Positions 35,807 through 43,687 of a DNA stretch of 64,000 bases are shown in pieces. Every line of letters begins with the position of its first letter. Positions within the stretch are counted from its first letter, which is position 1. Source of the DNA: Pseudodonghicola xiamenensis DSM 18339 (GTDB taxonomy: Bacteria > Pseudomonadota > Alphaproteobacteria > Rhodobacterales > Rhodobacteraceae). The notes below the pieces were generated by a model. It saw nothing but the letters and a program-made list of their open reading frames with translations, did not search any database and was not told where the DNA came from. The position numbers and the translations under genes were made by a program. The stretch is taken from the NCBI RefSeq assembly GCF_000429365.1, contig NZ_AUBS01000009.1:1-64000 (forward strand). The letters run 5' to 3'.

Positions 35807-36895
35807 ATGTATGTTGCAGTCAAGGGTGGCGAACGTGCCATCGAGAACGCCCACGCCTGGCTGGCGGAAGAACGCCGCGGCGACACCTCGGTCGCCGAGC
35901 TGTCTGTTGCCCAGATCCGCGAACAGTTGGCGCTGGGGGTGAACCGGGTGATGGCCGAAGGTTCGCTTTACGATCCCGATCTGGCGGCGCTGGCGATCAA
36001 GCAGGCGCGCGGCGATCTGATCGAGGCGATCTTCCTGATCCGAGCCTATCGCACCACCCTGCCGCGCTTTGGTGCCACACTGCCGGTGGAGACGGGCAAG
36101 ATGGCCTGTGACCGGCGCATCTCGGCCACCTTCAAGGATGCCCCGGGCGGCCAGGTTCTGGGGCCGACCTTCGATTACACCCATAGGCTGCTGGATTTCA
36201 AACTGGCGGCTGAGGGGGAGGTGGCCGAAGCCCCGCGGGCCGAACCGCGCGAAGAGGCGACGCCGCATATCACCGAATTCCTCCAGGGCGAGGATATCAT
36301 CCAGCGCGAACCGGAAAGCGAGGCGGTGCCGGGCGATCTGACCCGCCAACCGATGTCCTTTCCGGCCGGGCGCGACATCCGGCTGCAATCGCTGACCCGT
36401 GGCGACGAGGGCTTCATCCTCGGCATGGCCTATTCGACCCAGCGCGGCTATGCCCGCAACCACGCCTTTGTCGGGGAGCTGAGGATCGGCACCGTGGCGG
36501 TCGAGCTGGATGTCCCGGAGCTGGGCTTCGCCATCGAGATCGGCGAGGTCGAGCTGACCGAATGCGAGACGGTGAACCAGTTCAAGGGATCGAAGACTGA
36601 ACCGCCGCAATTCACCCGCGGTTATGGGCTGGTGTTCGGCCAGACCGAACGCAAGGCGATCGCCATGGCGCTGGTCGATCGGGCGCTGCGTTGGCGAGAG
36701 CTGGGCGAGGATTTCCTGGGCGCCGCAGCGCAGGACGAGGAGTTCGTGCTGAGCCATTCGGACAATATCCAGGCGACCGGGTTTCTGGAGCATATCAAGC
36801 TGCCCCATTACGTCGATTTCCAATCCGAGCTGGAGCTGGTGCGCAAACTGCGCCGCGAGGCCGGGGAGGATGAGGCGCGGGAGGCGGCAGAGTGA
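35807..36895 (+). CDS. phnI: C-P lyase subunit PhnI
   Basis: 362 residues. With its partners it couples phosphonate to the ribose C1 of ATP, displacing adenine. MYVAVKGGERAIENAHAWLA at the N terminus and FLQGEDIIQREPE, RGYARNHAFVGELRIG later are PhnI hallmarks. The stop overlaps the start of the HAD gene (GTGA), an unusual neighbour. Confidence 0.95.
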   Translation: MYVAVKGGERAIENAHAWLAEERRGDTSVAELSVAQIREQLALGVNRVMAEGSLYDPDLAALAIKQARGDLIEAIFLIRAYRTTLPRFGATLPVETGKMACDRRISATFKDAPGGQVLGPTFDYTHRLLDFKLAAEGEVAEAPRAEPREEATPHITEFLQGEDIIQREPESEAVPGDLTRQPMSFPAGRDIRLQSLTRGDEGFILGMAYSTQRGYARNHAFVGELRIGTVAVELDVPELGFAIEIGEVELTECETVNQFKGSKTEPPQFTRGYGLVFGQTERKAIAMALVDRALRWRELGEDFLGAAAQDEEFVLSHSDNIQATGFLEHIKLPHYVDFQSELELVRKLRREAGEDEAREAAE

Positions 36896-37488
36896 CCGCG
36901 GTTGTTTTCGATATCGGCAACGTGCTGGTCGAATGGGATCCGTACCGCGCCTGGGAGGACAAGCTGCCCGACCGCGACGCGATTGCGGCCTTCATGGCTC
37001 GGGTCGATTTCCCGGCCCTTAACCTGCGCGGCGATCGTGGCGAAAGCTTTGCCGCGCTGGCGGCAGAGGTCGCGGACCCCGAGGATGGCGCGCTGCTCGC
37101 GGCCTATCTGGACGGCTATCACCGTACCATCGCGGCCAAGATTGAAGGCTCCTGGGGGCTGCTCAATCGCCTGCGGGCGTCCGGGGTGGCGACCCATGCG
37201 ATCACCAACTGGTCGCAGGAAACCTGGCCGATTGGCCTGTCTGTGCATCCCGAATTGGCCGAGGTTTTCGGCGTGACCATCGTGTCGGGGCGGGAAAAGC
37301 TGCTGAAACCGGACCCGGCGATCTTTCGGGCGTTGCTGGACCGCACCGGGCTGGCAGCCGGCGATTGCCTGTTCGTCGACGATTCTCCGCGCAATGTCGA
37401 CGGCGCCCGCGCTGTCGGCATGGACGCGGTTCACTTCACCTCTCCCCAAGCGCTGGAAAACGCGCTGACCGAAAGGGGGCTTCTATGA
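36892..37488 (+). CDS. HAD-family phosphatase inserted between phnI and phnJ
   Basis: 198-residue HAD hydrolase. Motif I is VVFDIGNVLVEWD with nucleophile Asp7 and a DxGN form like YihX-type sugar-1-phosphatases; motif II is ITNWS, the Lys of motif III is in REKLLKPDPAIF, motif IV is VDDSPRNV. The start is GTG overlapping the phnI stop, and the stop overlaps the phnJ ATG, so it is coupled to both core subunits. A role on a ribose phosphate intermediate is inference. A soluble, cytoplasmic enzyme. Confidence 0.88.
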   Translation: MTAVVFDIGNVLVEWDPYRAWEDKLPDRDAIAAFMARVDFPALNLRGDRGESFAALAAEVADPEDGALLAAYLDGYHRTIAAKIEGSWGLLNRLRASGVATHAITNWSQETWPIGLSVHPELAEVFGVTIVSGREKLLKPDPAIFRALLDRTGLAAGDCLFVDDSPRNVDGARAVGMDAVHFTSPQALENALTERGLL

Positions 37489-38345
37489 GCGACTACAACT
37501 TCGCCTATCTGGACGAACAGACCAAGCGGATGATCCGCCGGGCGATCCTGAAGGGGCTGGCGGTGCCGGGCTATCAGGTGCCCTTCGCCTCGCGCGAGAT
37601 GCCGATGCCCTATGGCTGGGGCACCGGGGGCGTGCAGGTCTCGGCGGCGGCGCTGACGCCTGAGGATACTTTCAAGGTGATTGACCAGGGGTCGGACGAC
37701 ACCACCAATGCGGTGTCGATCCGCAAGTTCTTCGAGAAGACCGCCGGTGTGGCGGTGACCGAGGAGACGGAAAAGGCGACAGTCATCCAGACCCGTCACC
37801 GCATCCCGGAGGCGGCGCTGACCGAGGATCAGATCCTGGTCTATCAGGTGCCGATCCCGGAACCTCTGAGGTTCCTGGAACCGCGTGAGACCGAGACACG
37901 CAAGATGCATAGTCTGGAAGAATACGGGCTGATGCATGTGAAGCTCTATGAGGACATCAGCCAGCACGGCGCCATCGCGACCTCTTACGCCTATCCGGTG
38001 AAAGTGGCCGATCGTTATGTGATGGACCCCTCGCCGATCCCCAAGTTCGATAATCCCAAGCTCGAGATGGCGGCGATCCAGCTGTTCGGGGCGGGGCGGG
38101 AGCAGCGCATTTATGCGGTGCCGCCCTATACCCCGGTGGTGAGCCTCGATTTCGAGGATTACCCCTTCGAGGCGACCAAGGCGGATCATCCCTGCGATCT
38201 TTGCGGTGCCGAGGACAGCTATCTTGACGAGGTGATCCTCGACGATGCCGGCAACCGGATGTTCGTGTGCTCGGACAGTGACTATTGCCGCTGTCGCCGA
38301 GAGGCGGGCCACGTGGGGCGGCTGGGCGTGGAGACGGCGGCATGA
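37485..38345 (+). CDS. phnJ: C-P lyase radical SAM subunit PhnJ
   Basis: 286 residues; breaks the C-P bond by radical SAM chemistry, giving the alkane and ribose cyclic phosphate. Cluster cysteines are Cys237, Cys240, Cys262 and Cys268 (CDLC ... VCSDSDYCRC), the spacing of E. coli PhnJ. The Gly-containing segment VPGYQVPFASREMPMPYGWG (about 27-46) is conserved. Translation appears coupled to the HAD gene (ATGA). Confidence 0.96.
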   Translation: MSDYNFAYLDEQTKRMIRRAILKGLAVPGYQVPFASREMPMPYGWGTGGVQVSAAALTPEDTFKVIDQGSDDTTNAVSIRKFFEKTAGVAVTEETEKATVIQTRHRIPEAALTEDQILVYQVPIPEPLRFLEPRETETRKMHSLEEYGLMHVKLYEDISQHGAIATSYAYPVKVADRYVMDPSPIPKFDNPKLEMAAIQLFGAGREQRIYAVPPYTPVVSLDFEDYPFEATKADHPCDLCGAEDSYLDEVILDDAGNRMFVCSDSDYCRCRREAGHVGRLGVETAA

Positions 38346-38353
38346 GCGGAGAT

Positions 38354-38400
38354 GCAAAATTCTTTGAAGAATTTTGCCAAGAGATTTCGAAAACTCTTGG
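38354..38400. repeat. Two adjoining 24-base palindromes between phnJ and phnK
   Basis: First: GCAAAATTCTT-TG-AAGAATTTTGC (38354-38377), perfect arms. Second: CCAAGAG-A-TTTCGAAA-A-CTCTTGG (38377-38400), near perfect. They share one base and are far more A/T-rich than their surroundings. They sit inside an otherwise tightly packed operon, in an 85-base spacer. Confidence 0.8.
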
Positions 38401-38430
38401 TGCTAACCCCAAGGTCGGGGAGGAACTCGA

Positions 38431-39201
38431 ATGACGCCTTTGTTGCAGGTCCGCGATGTGGCCAAGATGTACGGTGCCCGCATCGGCTGCACCGATGTGA
38501 GCTTTGATCTCTATCCCGGTGAGGTGATGGGGATCGTCGGTGAAAGCGGCTCGGGCAAGTCGACGCTCTTGAATTGTCTGGCGGGGCACATCGCGCCGGA
38601 TCGCGGCCAGGTGATCTTCGACACCCGTGCCGACGGGCCGGTCGATACCGTCACCATGTCGGAACCGGCGCGCCGGATGCTGGGGCGCACCGACTGGGCC
38701 TTTGTGCATCAGCATGCCCGTGACGGGTTGAGGATGAACGTCAGCGCCGGCGGCAATATCGGCGAGCGGCTGATGGCGGTGGGCGCACGGCATTACGGCG
38801 ATATCCGCGCCCGTGCGGTCGATTGGCTCGACCGGGTGGAGATTTCCGAGACCCGGGTGGACGATCGCCCCAGCGCCTTCTCGGGGGGCATGCAGCAGCG
38901 GCTGCAGATCGCCCGCAACCTGGTGACCGATCCGCGGCTGGTGTTCATGGACGAGCCCACCGGCGGGCTGGATGTGAGCGTCCAGGCCCGGTTGCTGGAT
39001 CTGCTGCGCGGACTGGTGAGGCAGATGGGGCTGAGCGCGCTGATCGTCACCCATGATCTGGCGGTGGTGCGGCTGTTGGCCGACCGGCTGATGGTAATGA
39101 AGGACGGGCATGTGGTCGAAGCCGGGCTGACCGATCAGGTGCTGGACGATCCCCAGCACGCCTATACGCAGCTTCTGGTTTCCTCGGTATTGCAGGTGTG
39201 A
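38431..39201 (+). CDS. phnK: C-P lyase ABC-type protein PhnK
   Basis: 256-residue ABC ATPase-like protein. Walker A GESGSGKSTLLNCLAG (about 33-48), signature FSGGMQQRLQIARNL, Walker B LVFMDEPTGGLDVSVQ. In C-P lyase PhnK docks on the core complex and is not a transporter. The ATG follows GGGGAGGAACTCG, after the palindromic spacer. Confidence 0.94.
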   Translation: MTPLLQVRDVAKMYGARIGCTDVSFDLYPGEVMGIVGESGSGKSTLLNCLAGHIAPDRGQVIFDTRADGPVDTVTMSEPARRMLGRTDWAFVHQHARDGLRMNVSAGGNIGERLMAVGARHYGDIRARAVDWLDRVEISETRVDDRPSAFSGGMQQRLQIARNLVTDPRLVFMDEPTGGLDVSVQARLLDLLRGLVRQMGLSALIVTHDLAVVRLLADRLMVMKDGHVVEAGLTDQVLDDPQHAYTQLLVSSVLQV

Positions 39202-39211
39202 GGCGCAAGAG

Positions 39212-39925
39212 ATGAATACTTCTGCACAGATGAACAGCCCGATGATCGCCTTGGCCGGCGTCGGCAAGAGTTTCGTGCTGCACAATCAGGGCAGCGCGGT
39301 GATCCCGGTGATGGAGGACGCGGCGCTGGAGGTTCTGCCCGGCGACTGCGTGGCGCTGACCGGCGCATCGGGGGCGGGGAAATCAACTCTGATGCGGATG
39401 ATCTATGGCAATTATCGCGCCAACCAGGGGCAGATCCTGGTCGGCGGTGTCGATGTGGCCCGCGCCGAGCCGCGCGAGATCATCGCGCTGCGGCGCGAAG
39501 TCCTGGGTTATGTCAGCCAGTTTCTGCGGGTGGTGCCGCGGGTGCCGACGCTGGATGTGGTGGCCGAGCCACTGCTGGCGCTTGGCATGGCGGAGGAGCG
39601 GGCGCGGGCGCGGGCGGCGGAGCTTCTGGGGCGGCTCAACATCCCCGAACGGCTATGGAGCCTTAGCCCCACCACCTTCTCGGGCGGTGAACAGCAGCGG
39701 GTCAATATCGCGCGCGGCTTCGCACATGACTATCCGGCGCTGCTGCTGGACGAGCCGACCGCCAGCCTCGACCCGGTGAACCGCGAGGTGGTGCTGGAGC
39801 TGATCGAGGCCGCCAAGGCGCGTGGAGCTGCTATCGTCGGCATCTTCCACGATGCCGAGGCGCGGGCGCGGGTCTGTGACCGGGCGGTCGATGTCTCGGG
39901 TTTCACCCCGAAGGTGGCGGCATGA
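39212..39925 (+). CDS. phnL: C-P lyase ABC-type protein PhnL
   Basis: 237 residues. Walker [21 protein letters not shown] (about 49-68), signature FSGGEQQRVNIARG, Walker B ALLLDEPTASLDP. The YGNYRANQGQILVGG stretch after Walker A is typical of PhnL. Needed for phosphonate use with PhnK. Its stop overlaps phnN by four bases. Confidence 0.94.
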   Translation: MNTSAQMNSPMIALAGVGKSFVLHNQGSAVIPVMEDAALEVLPGDCVALTGASGAGKSTLMRMIYGNYRANQGQILVGGVDVARAEPREIIALRREVLGYVSQFLRVVPRVPTLDVVAEPLLALGMAEERARARAAELLGRLNIPERLWSLSPTTFSGGEQQRVNIARGFAHDYPALLLDEPTASLDPVNREVVLELIEAAKARGAAIVGIFHDAEARARVCDRAVDVSGFTPKVAA

Positions 39926-40482
39926 GCGACAGGCGCGCCCCCGCGCCGGTGATCGCGGTGGTCGGCCCCTCCGGGGTCGGCAAGGACAGCGTGATGGAGG
40001 CGCTGGTCGCGCGGCAGCCGGGCTATTGCATCCAGCGGCGGGTGATCACCCGACCGGAGGAAGCGGGGGGCGAGGCCTTCACCGGCGTCGATCTTGTGGC
40101 CTTCGAGCGGATGGAGGCGGCGGGCGGTTTTGCGTTGAGCTGGCGCGCCCATGGGCTGGCCTATGGCATCCCGGCCGGGATCGAGGCCTTGCGCGCCGGC
40201 GCGCAAGGCGTTCTGGTGAACCTGTCGCGTGGGGTTCTGAGCGAGGCACAGGCGCGGTTTCCCGGCTTGATCGTGCTATCGCTGAGCGCCGATCCCGAGG
40301 TGCTGGCGCAGCGTCTGGCCGCGCGTGGCCGTGAGGATGCCGAAGATCGCGCCCGCCGGCTGACACGGGCTGCGGCGCCACTGCCCGAGGGGCTGCGCCG
40401 AGTTGTCACGCTGGACAACAGCGGTGCGCTGGAGGCGACAGTGACTGCCGCCTTGGCCCTGCTTCAGCCAGAGAGCGCGTAG
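39922..40482 (+). CDS. phnN: Ribose 1,5-bisphosphate phosphokinase
   Basis: 186-residue P-loop kinase converting ribose 1,5-bisphosphate to PRPP. P-loop GPSGVGKDSVMEALV (about 15-29), then RRVITRPEEAGGEAFTG and ALSWRAHGLAYGIP. It shows that the pathway ends at PRPP, so a ribose cyclic phosphate must be opened first, yet no phnP is present. Converges on and overlaps the DUF1045 gene by 19 bases. Confidence 0.92.
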   Translation: MSDRRAPAPVIAVVGPSGVGKDSVMEALVARQPGYCIQRRVITRPEEAGGEAFTGVDLVAFERMEAAGGFALSWRAHGLAYGIPAGIEALRAGAQGVLVNLSRGVLSEAQARFPGLIVLSLSADPEVLAQRLAARGREDAEDRARRLTRAAAPLPEGLRRVVTLDNSGALEATVTAALALLQPESA

Positions 40483-41153
40483 CGGTGGATCAGATGGAAG
40501 CGGCCGGTGTCATCCTCGCCCATCAGGGCGAGATCTGGGATCGCGAAGGGCGCGGGCAGAAGCGGGCCCAGATCGCGGGCGAGCGCATCCTCGACTGCCG
40601 GCAGATCGCCTTTCGCCAGCTTGCCGGTCAGGGTGATGTGAAAGCGGAACTCCTCCATCACGTAGGGATAGCCCCAGCGCAGCAGGTTTTCCTCCTGAGC
40701 GGGGCTGAGCCCGGCGGCGCGGCGGCGGGCCAGTTCCGACTCGGGGGCCGGGGCGCGGAAGCGGTCGAGCACCTCGACCGCGCGGGCGGCCAATACGCTC
40801 AGTGCGGTTTGATCGCCGCTTGGGCGCAGCGCCAGGAACCGGCCAAGCCGCGACAGCACCAGCCCGTCGAAGGCCAAAGGCGCAAGCGTGGCGCAGAGAT
40901 CGGCGCAGGCCGCCTCGAGCCCATCTCGGGTCATGCCCTCGGCCAGGCGGAATGGCGGCTTGATGGTGGCATGCAGCCCGTATTTGCGCGGCGTCGCGGT
41001 GATCTCGGCCACCGGCCGCGGCAGGCCTGCCACCTGCGGATGCGGCGCCCCGGCGCCCGTCTCCATATCCCAGCCCAGCCATCGGGTGGCGAACCGGCTC
41101 CAATCCGCCGCGACGGGCGGAGCGTAATAGATGGCGTAACGTTTGAATTCCAT
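40464..41153 (-). CDS. DUF1045 phosphonate-operon protein, 2H phosphoesterase type
   Basis: 229 residues. Two HxT motifs define a 2H phosphoesterase fold: His61-Ala-Thr63 (GLHATIKPPF) and His172-Ile-Thr174 (RFHITLTG). 2H enzymes cleave 2',3'- or 1,2-cyclic phosphates. In this cluster, which lacks phnP, it is the best candidate to open 5-phosphoribosyl 1,2-cyclic phosphate. Start chosen at 41153 (family length); an upstream ATG exists at 41171. Divergent from phnM with 46 bases between starts. Confidence 0.87.
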   Translation of the reverse strand: MEFKRYAIYYAPPVAADWSRFATRWLGWDMETGAGAPHPQVAGLPRPVAEITATPRKYGLHATIKPPFRLAEGMTRDGLEAACADLCATLAPLAFDGLVLSRLGRFLALRPSGDQTALSVLAARAVEVLDRFRAPAPESELARRRAAGLSPAQEENLLRWGYPYVMEEFRFHITLTGKLAKGDLPAVEDALARDLGPLLPAPFAIPDLALMGEDDTGRFHLIHRYALSG

Positions 41154-41199
41154 GTCGGCCTCGGCTGGCATCCTGTCCCCCAGAGAATGCGATGATCAG

Positions 41200-42342
41200 A
41201 TGACAGAAGAATTACATCTTGCCAATGCCTTGCTGGTCCTGCCCGACGACGTGGTGCAGGGCAGCGTGAAACTGGTCGACGGCCGGATCGCCGCCATCGA
41301 CAGCGGCACCTCGGTGCCCGCGGGCGCGGTGGACTGTGAGGGCGATTACATCGCCCCGGGCTTGATCGAGCTGCACACCGACAACTTGGAACGCCATATC
41401 CAGCCGCGCCCCAAGGTCGACTGGCCGCATGCGGCGGCGATGCTGGCGCATGACGCCGAACTGGCCGGCACCGGCATCACCACCGTCTTCGATGCGATGC
41501 GGGTGGGCTCGATCCCCAACGGCAAGGGGCGGTACATGAAATACGCCCGGCAGCTTGCGACCGAGCTGATGGAGCTGCGCGCCGCCGACATGCTGAAGAT
41601 CAGCCATTTCCTGCACCTGCGGTCCGAGGTCTGTTCGGAAACCCTGCTGGAGGAGCTGGCGGAATTCGGTGAGGCCGACCGGGTGCGTCTGGTCAGCCTG
41701 ATGGACCACACGCCGGGGCAGCGGCAGTTCCGCGATATCTCCAAGCTGGAACAATACATGAAGGGCAAGCACGCGATGAGCGATGACGATTTCCTTCAGC
41801 ATGTCGCCCAGCTCAAGGCGCTGCGCGACCGGCTGGGGGAGGCGCATGAGCAGGGGGTCGTGGCCGAGGCGGCGCGGTTCGGTGCGGTGCTGGCGAGCCA
41901 TGATGACACCACGGCGGAGCAGGTGGCGACCTCGGCCTCCTATGGCATCCGCCTGGCCGAATTCCCCACCACGGTGGAGGCGGCACGGGCGTGTCACGAC
42001 CATGGCATCAAGGTGATCATGGGGGCGCCGAACCTGGTGCGGGGCGGCTCGCATTCCGGCAATGTCGCGGCGGCCGAATTGGCCGAGCTGGGGCTTCTGG
42101 ACATCGTATCGTCGGATTACGTCCCGGCGGCGCTGTTGCTGTCCGCGGTGCGGTTGGGGGAGATGTGGGGCGATCTGGCGCGTGGGATCGCGACGGTAAC
42201 GCGCACTCCGGCGGCTGCTGCCGGGCTCGAGGATCGCGGTGAGCTGGTGGCGGGCAAACGGGCCGACCTGATCCGCTTCCGCCTGCGCGGCGAAACTCCG
42301 GCGCTGCAATCCGTTTGGGTGCAGGGGCGTCGGGTGGCGTAA
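41200..42342 (+). CDS. phnM: Alpha-D-ribose 1-methylphosphonate 5-triphosphate diphosphatase
   Basis: 380-residue amidohydrolase-fold enzyme that removes pyrophosphate from the ribose phosphonate triphosphate. Metal ligands sit in APGLIELHTDNLERH (about 51-65), the Lys/His region follows (DMLKISHFLHLRSEV), and ASHDDTTAEQV and IVSSDYVPAAL hold further ligands. The ATG at 41200 has a weak ribosome site. It stands apart from phnG-N, on the other side of DUF1045. Confidence 0.94.
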   Translation: MTEELHLANALLVLPDDVVQGSVKLVDGRIAAIDSGTSVPAGAVDCEGDYIAPGLIELHTDNLERHIQPRPKVDWPHAAAMLAHDAELAGTGITTVFDAMRVGSIPNGKGRYMKYARQLATELMELRAADMLKISHFLHLRSEVCSETLLEELAEFGEADRVRLVSLMDHTPGQRQFRDISKLEQYMKGKHAMSDDDFLQHVAQLKALRDRLGEAHEQGVVAEAARFGAVLASHDDTTAEQVATSASYGIRLAEFPTTVEAARACHDHGIKVIMGAPNLVRGGSHSGNVAAAELAELGLLDIVSSDYVPAALLLSAVRLGEMWGDLARGIATVTRTPAAAAGLEDRGELVAGKRADLIRFRLRGETPALQSVWVQGRRVA

Positions 42343-42347
42343 TCTGA

Positions 42348-42369
42348 ACGCGCCCCTTTCGGGGCGCGT
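42348..42369 (+). terminator. Hairpin after phnM
   Basis: ACGCGCCCC (42348-42356), loop TTTC, GGGGCGCGT (42361-42369): a perfect nine-pair stem five bases after the phnM stop. No T-tract follows directly. The inverted dispersed motif next to it gives a T-run only for leftward transcripts, such as the convergent glycan operon. Confidence 0.6.
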
Positions 42370-42370
42370 G

Positions 42371-42403
42371 CCTCCGGCGGGGATATTTCGAGCCAGAAAA
42401 AGG
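42371..42403 (-). repeat. Dispersed intergenic motif CTTTTTCTGGC..., copy 4 (inverted)
   Basis: On the minus strand it reads CCTTTTTCTGGCTCGAAATA then TCCCCGCCGGAGGC. It is in the convergent region between phnM and the methyltransferase gene and is the only copy on the minus strand. Confidence 0.75.
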
Positions 42404-42452
42404 CAGGGGCGGCGAGAGCCTGTTGGCCGCCCCGCCAATTCGGCGCTTGGGG

Positions 42453-42929
42453 TCAGGCGCGATAGAACATGTAACGGTCGGGCGCGATGGTTTCAGGGCC
42501 CTGAAGCTGGTCGAAGCCAACCAGCGGCTGGCCCGAGACGATTAGTCCGCCGGGGGCCATGATCCGGGCGATCAGCGGTGACAGCCGCGCTGCCTCGGCC
42601 ACATCCTTCTCCTTGATGCCGAAGCCGAAGTCGTAATGCGCCAACGCGATCTTGTGGCCGCTGTCGGCCAGTTTGTTCAGCATCGGTTCGGCTTCTCCTT
42701 GCAGGAAGTCCGCCTCGGGTGGGGTGCAGGAGGGGTGGCATTGCAGCACCCGGTCGATCACCCAGATGCGGCGATCGGGAAGGATTTCGCGCAGGTGATC
42801 ATAGGTGCGGCCATTGCCGAGGCCGAGGTCGACCACATCGCCGGGCAGGGGGCCGATCTGTTCGGCGGCCCAGTTCAGCCCGTCGCGTTGCGCGGCAAGG
42901 CGGCGCAGCATGGAATCCAGTCGGCTCAT
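42453..42929 (-). CDS. Small class I SAM methyltransferase, last gene of glycan operon
   Basis: 158 residues. SAM-binding motif VVDLGLGNGRTYDHL (about 32-46) and acidic strand end VIDRVLQCHP. It lacks a long acceptor domain. As the eighth gene of the glycan operon it may methylate the sugar product. Its start overlaps the deacetylase stop by four bases. Confidence 0.8.
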   Translation of the reverse strand: MSRLDSMLRRLAAQRDGLNWAAEQIGPLPGDVVDLGLGNGRTYDHLREILPDRRIWVIDRVLQCHPSCTPPEADFLQGEAEPMLNKLADSGHKIALAHYDFGFGIKEKDVAEAARLSPLIARIMAPGGLIVSGQPLVGFDQLQGPETIAPDRYMFYRA

Positions 42930-43687
42930 TCTTCGGTCTCCGGGTCTTTGGGGGCGGTCCAGGGCGTGATCGGGCCTTGCATCAGTCGCACCAGTAGGGC
43001 GGTGGTGAAGTCCCAGATGGCCGCGTCATGGACCAGATGATGGGTGAGAATGCCGTAAGGTTCGTCCGCGTCGGCGCGGCCCTCGCGGCGGTCGGTGAGC
43101 TGGCGGGCAATCTGGTCGATCAGCCGCTCGGGCGCGGCGAGCGAGCGGCTGCCGCGCCAGTCGATCGGGTCGAGATGGGTGTTGATCTGGCTGAGCCCCG
43201 GGGCGGCGAGGGGCGTCTTGCGCGGGGTGAAGGTGGAGATCATCCGGTAACCGAGCGCCGGCAGGGTGGCGGTGATCTCGGGCGCGATGCGGTTCCAGGG
43301 CGGCACGAAGAGGGGCGGCAGGGCGGGGCCGAAGAGGGTTTGCAGCCGGGCCAGCCCATCGCGCGCCTCGGCCGCCATGTCGGGCAGCGGGCGGTGGGCG
43401 CCGAATTCGGCCTTCTTCTCGCCTGCGGGGGCGTGGCTCTGATGTGCCCAGCCATGGACCACGGGGATCAGATGCGGCGGCAGTTCCTGGGCCAGCGCCG
43501 GGCTGACCCGGGCCGGGATCACCGCGAGGTGGACGGGCAGGCCGACCTTTGCCGCGAGGGCGGCGAGCTGGTCGAGCTGCGGCGTGGGGGCGATGGCATC
43601 ATCGTCACGCCACCAGAGCGGCAGGGTCAGCCCCTGATCGCGCCAGCGGTCGAGTTCCTGATCGAGCGGGGTCCAGTCCGGGGTCAT
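42926..43687 (-). CDS. Polysaccharide deacetylase-like (NodB-fold) protein
   Basis: 253 residues. LWWRDDDAIAPTP (about 24-36) has the Asp pair of NodB motif 1, and VVHGWAHQSHAPAGEKKAEF the His-rich motif 2 (HxxxH-like). VPPWNRI resembles motif 3. No signal peptide is seen, so it would act in the cytoplasm on an N-acetylated sugar intermediate. ATGA overlaps at both ends. Confidence 0.82.
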   Translation of the reverse strand: MTPDWTPLDQELDRWRDQGLTLPLWWRDDDAIAPTPQLDQLAALAAKVGLPVHLAVIPARVSPALAQELPPHLIPVVHGWAHQSHAPAGEKKAEFGAHRPLPDMAAEARDGLARLQTLFGPALPPLFVPPWNRIAPEITATLPALGYRMISTFTPRKTPLAAPGLSQINTHLDPIDWRGSRSLAAPERLIDQIARQLTDRREGRADADEPYGILTHHLVHDAAIWDFTTALLVRLMQGPITPWTAPKDPETEE

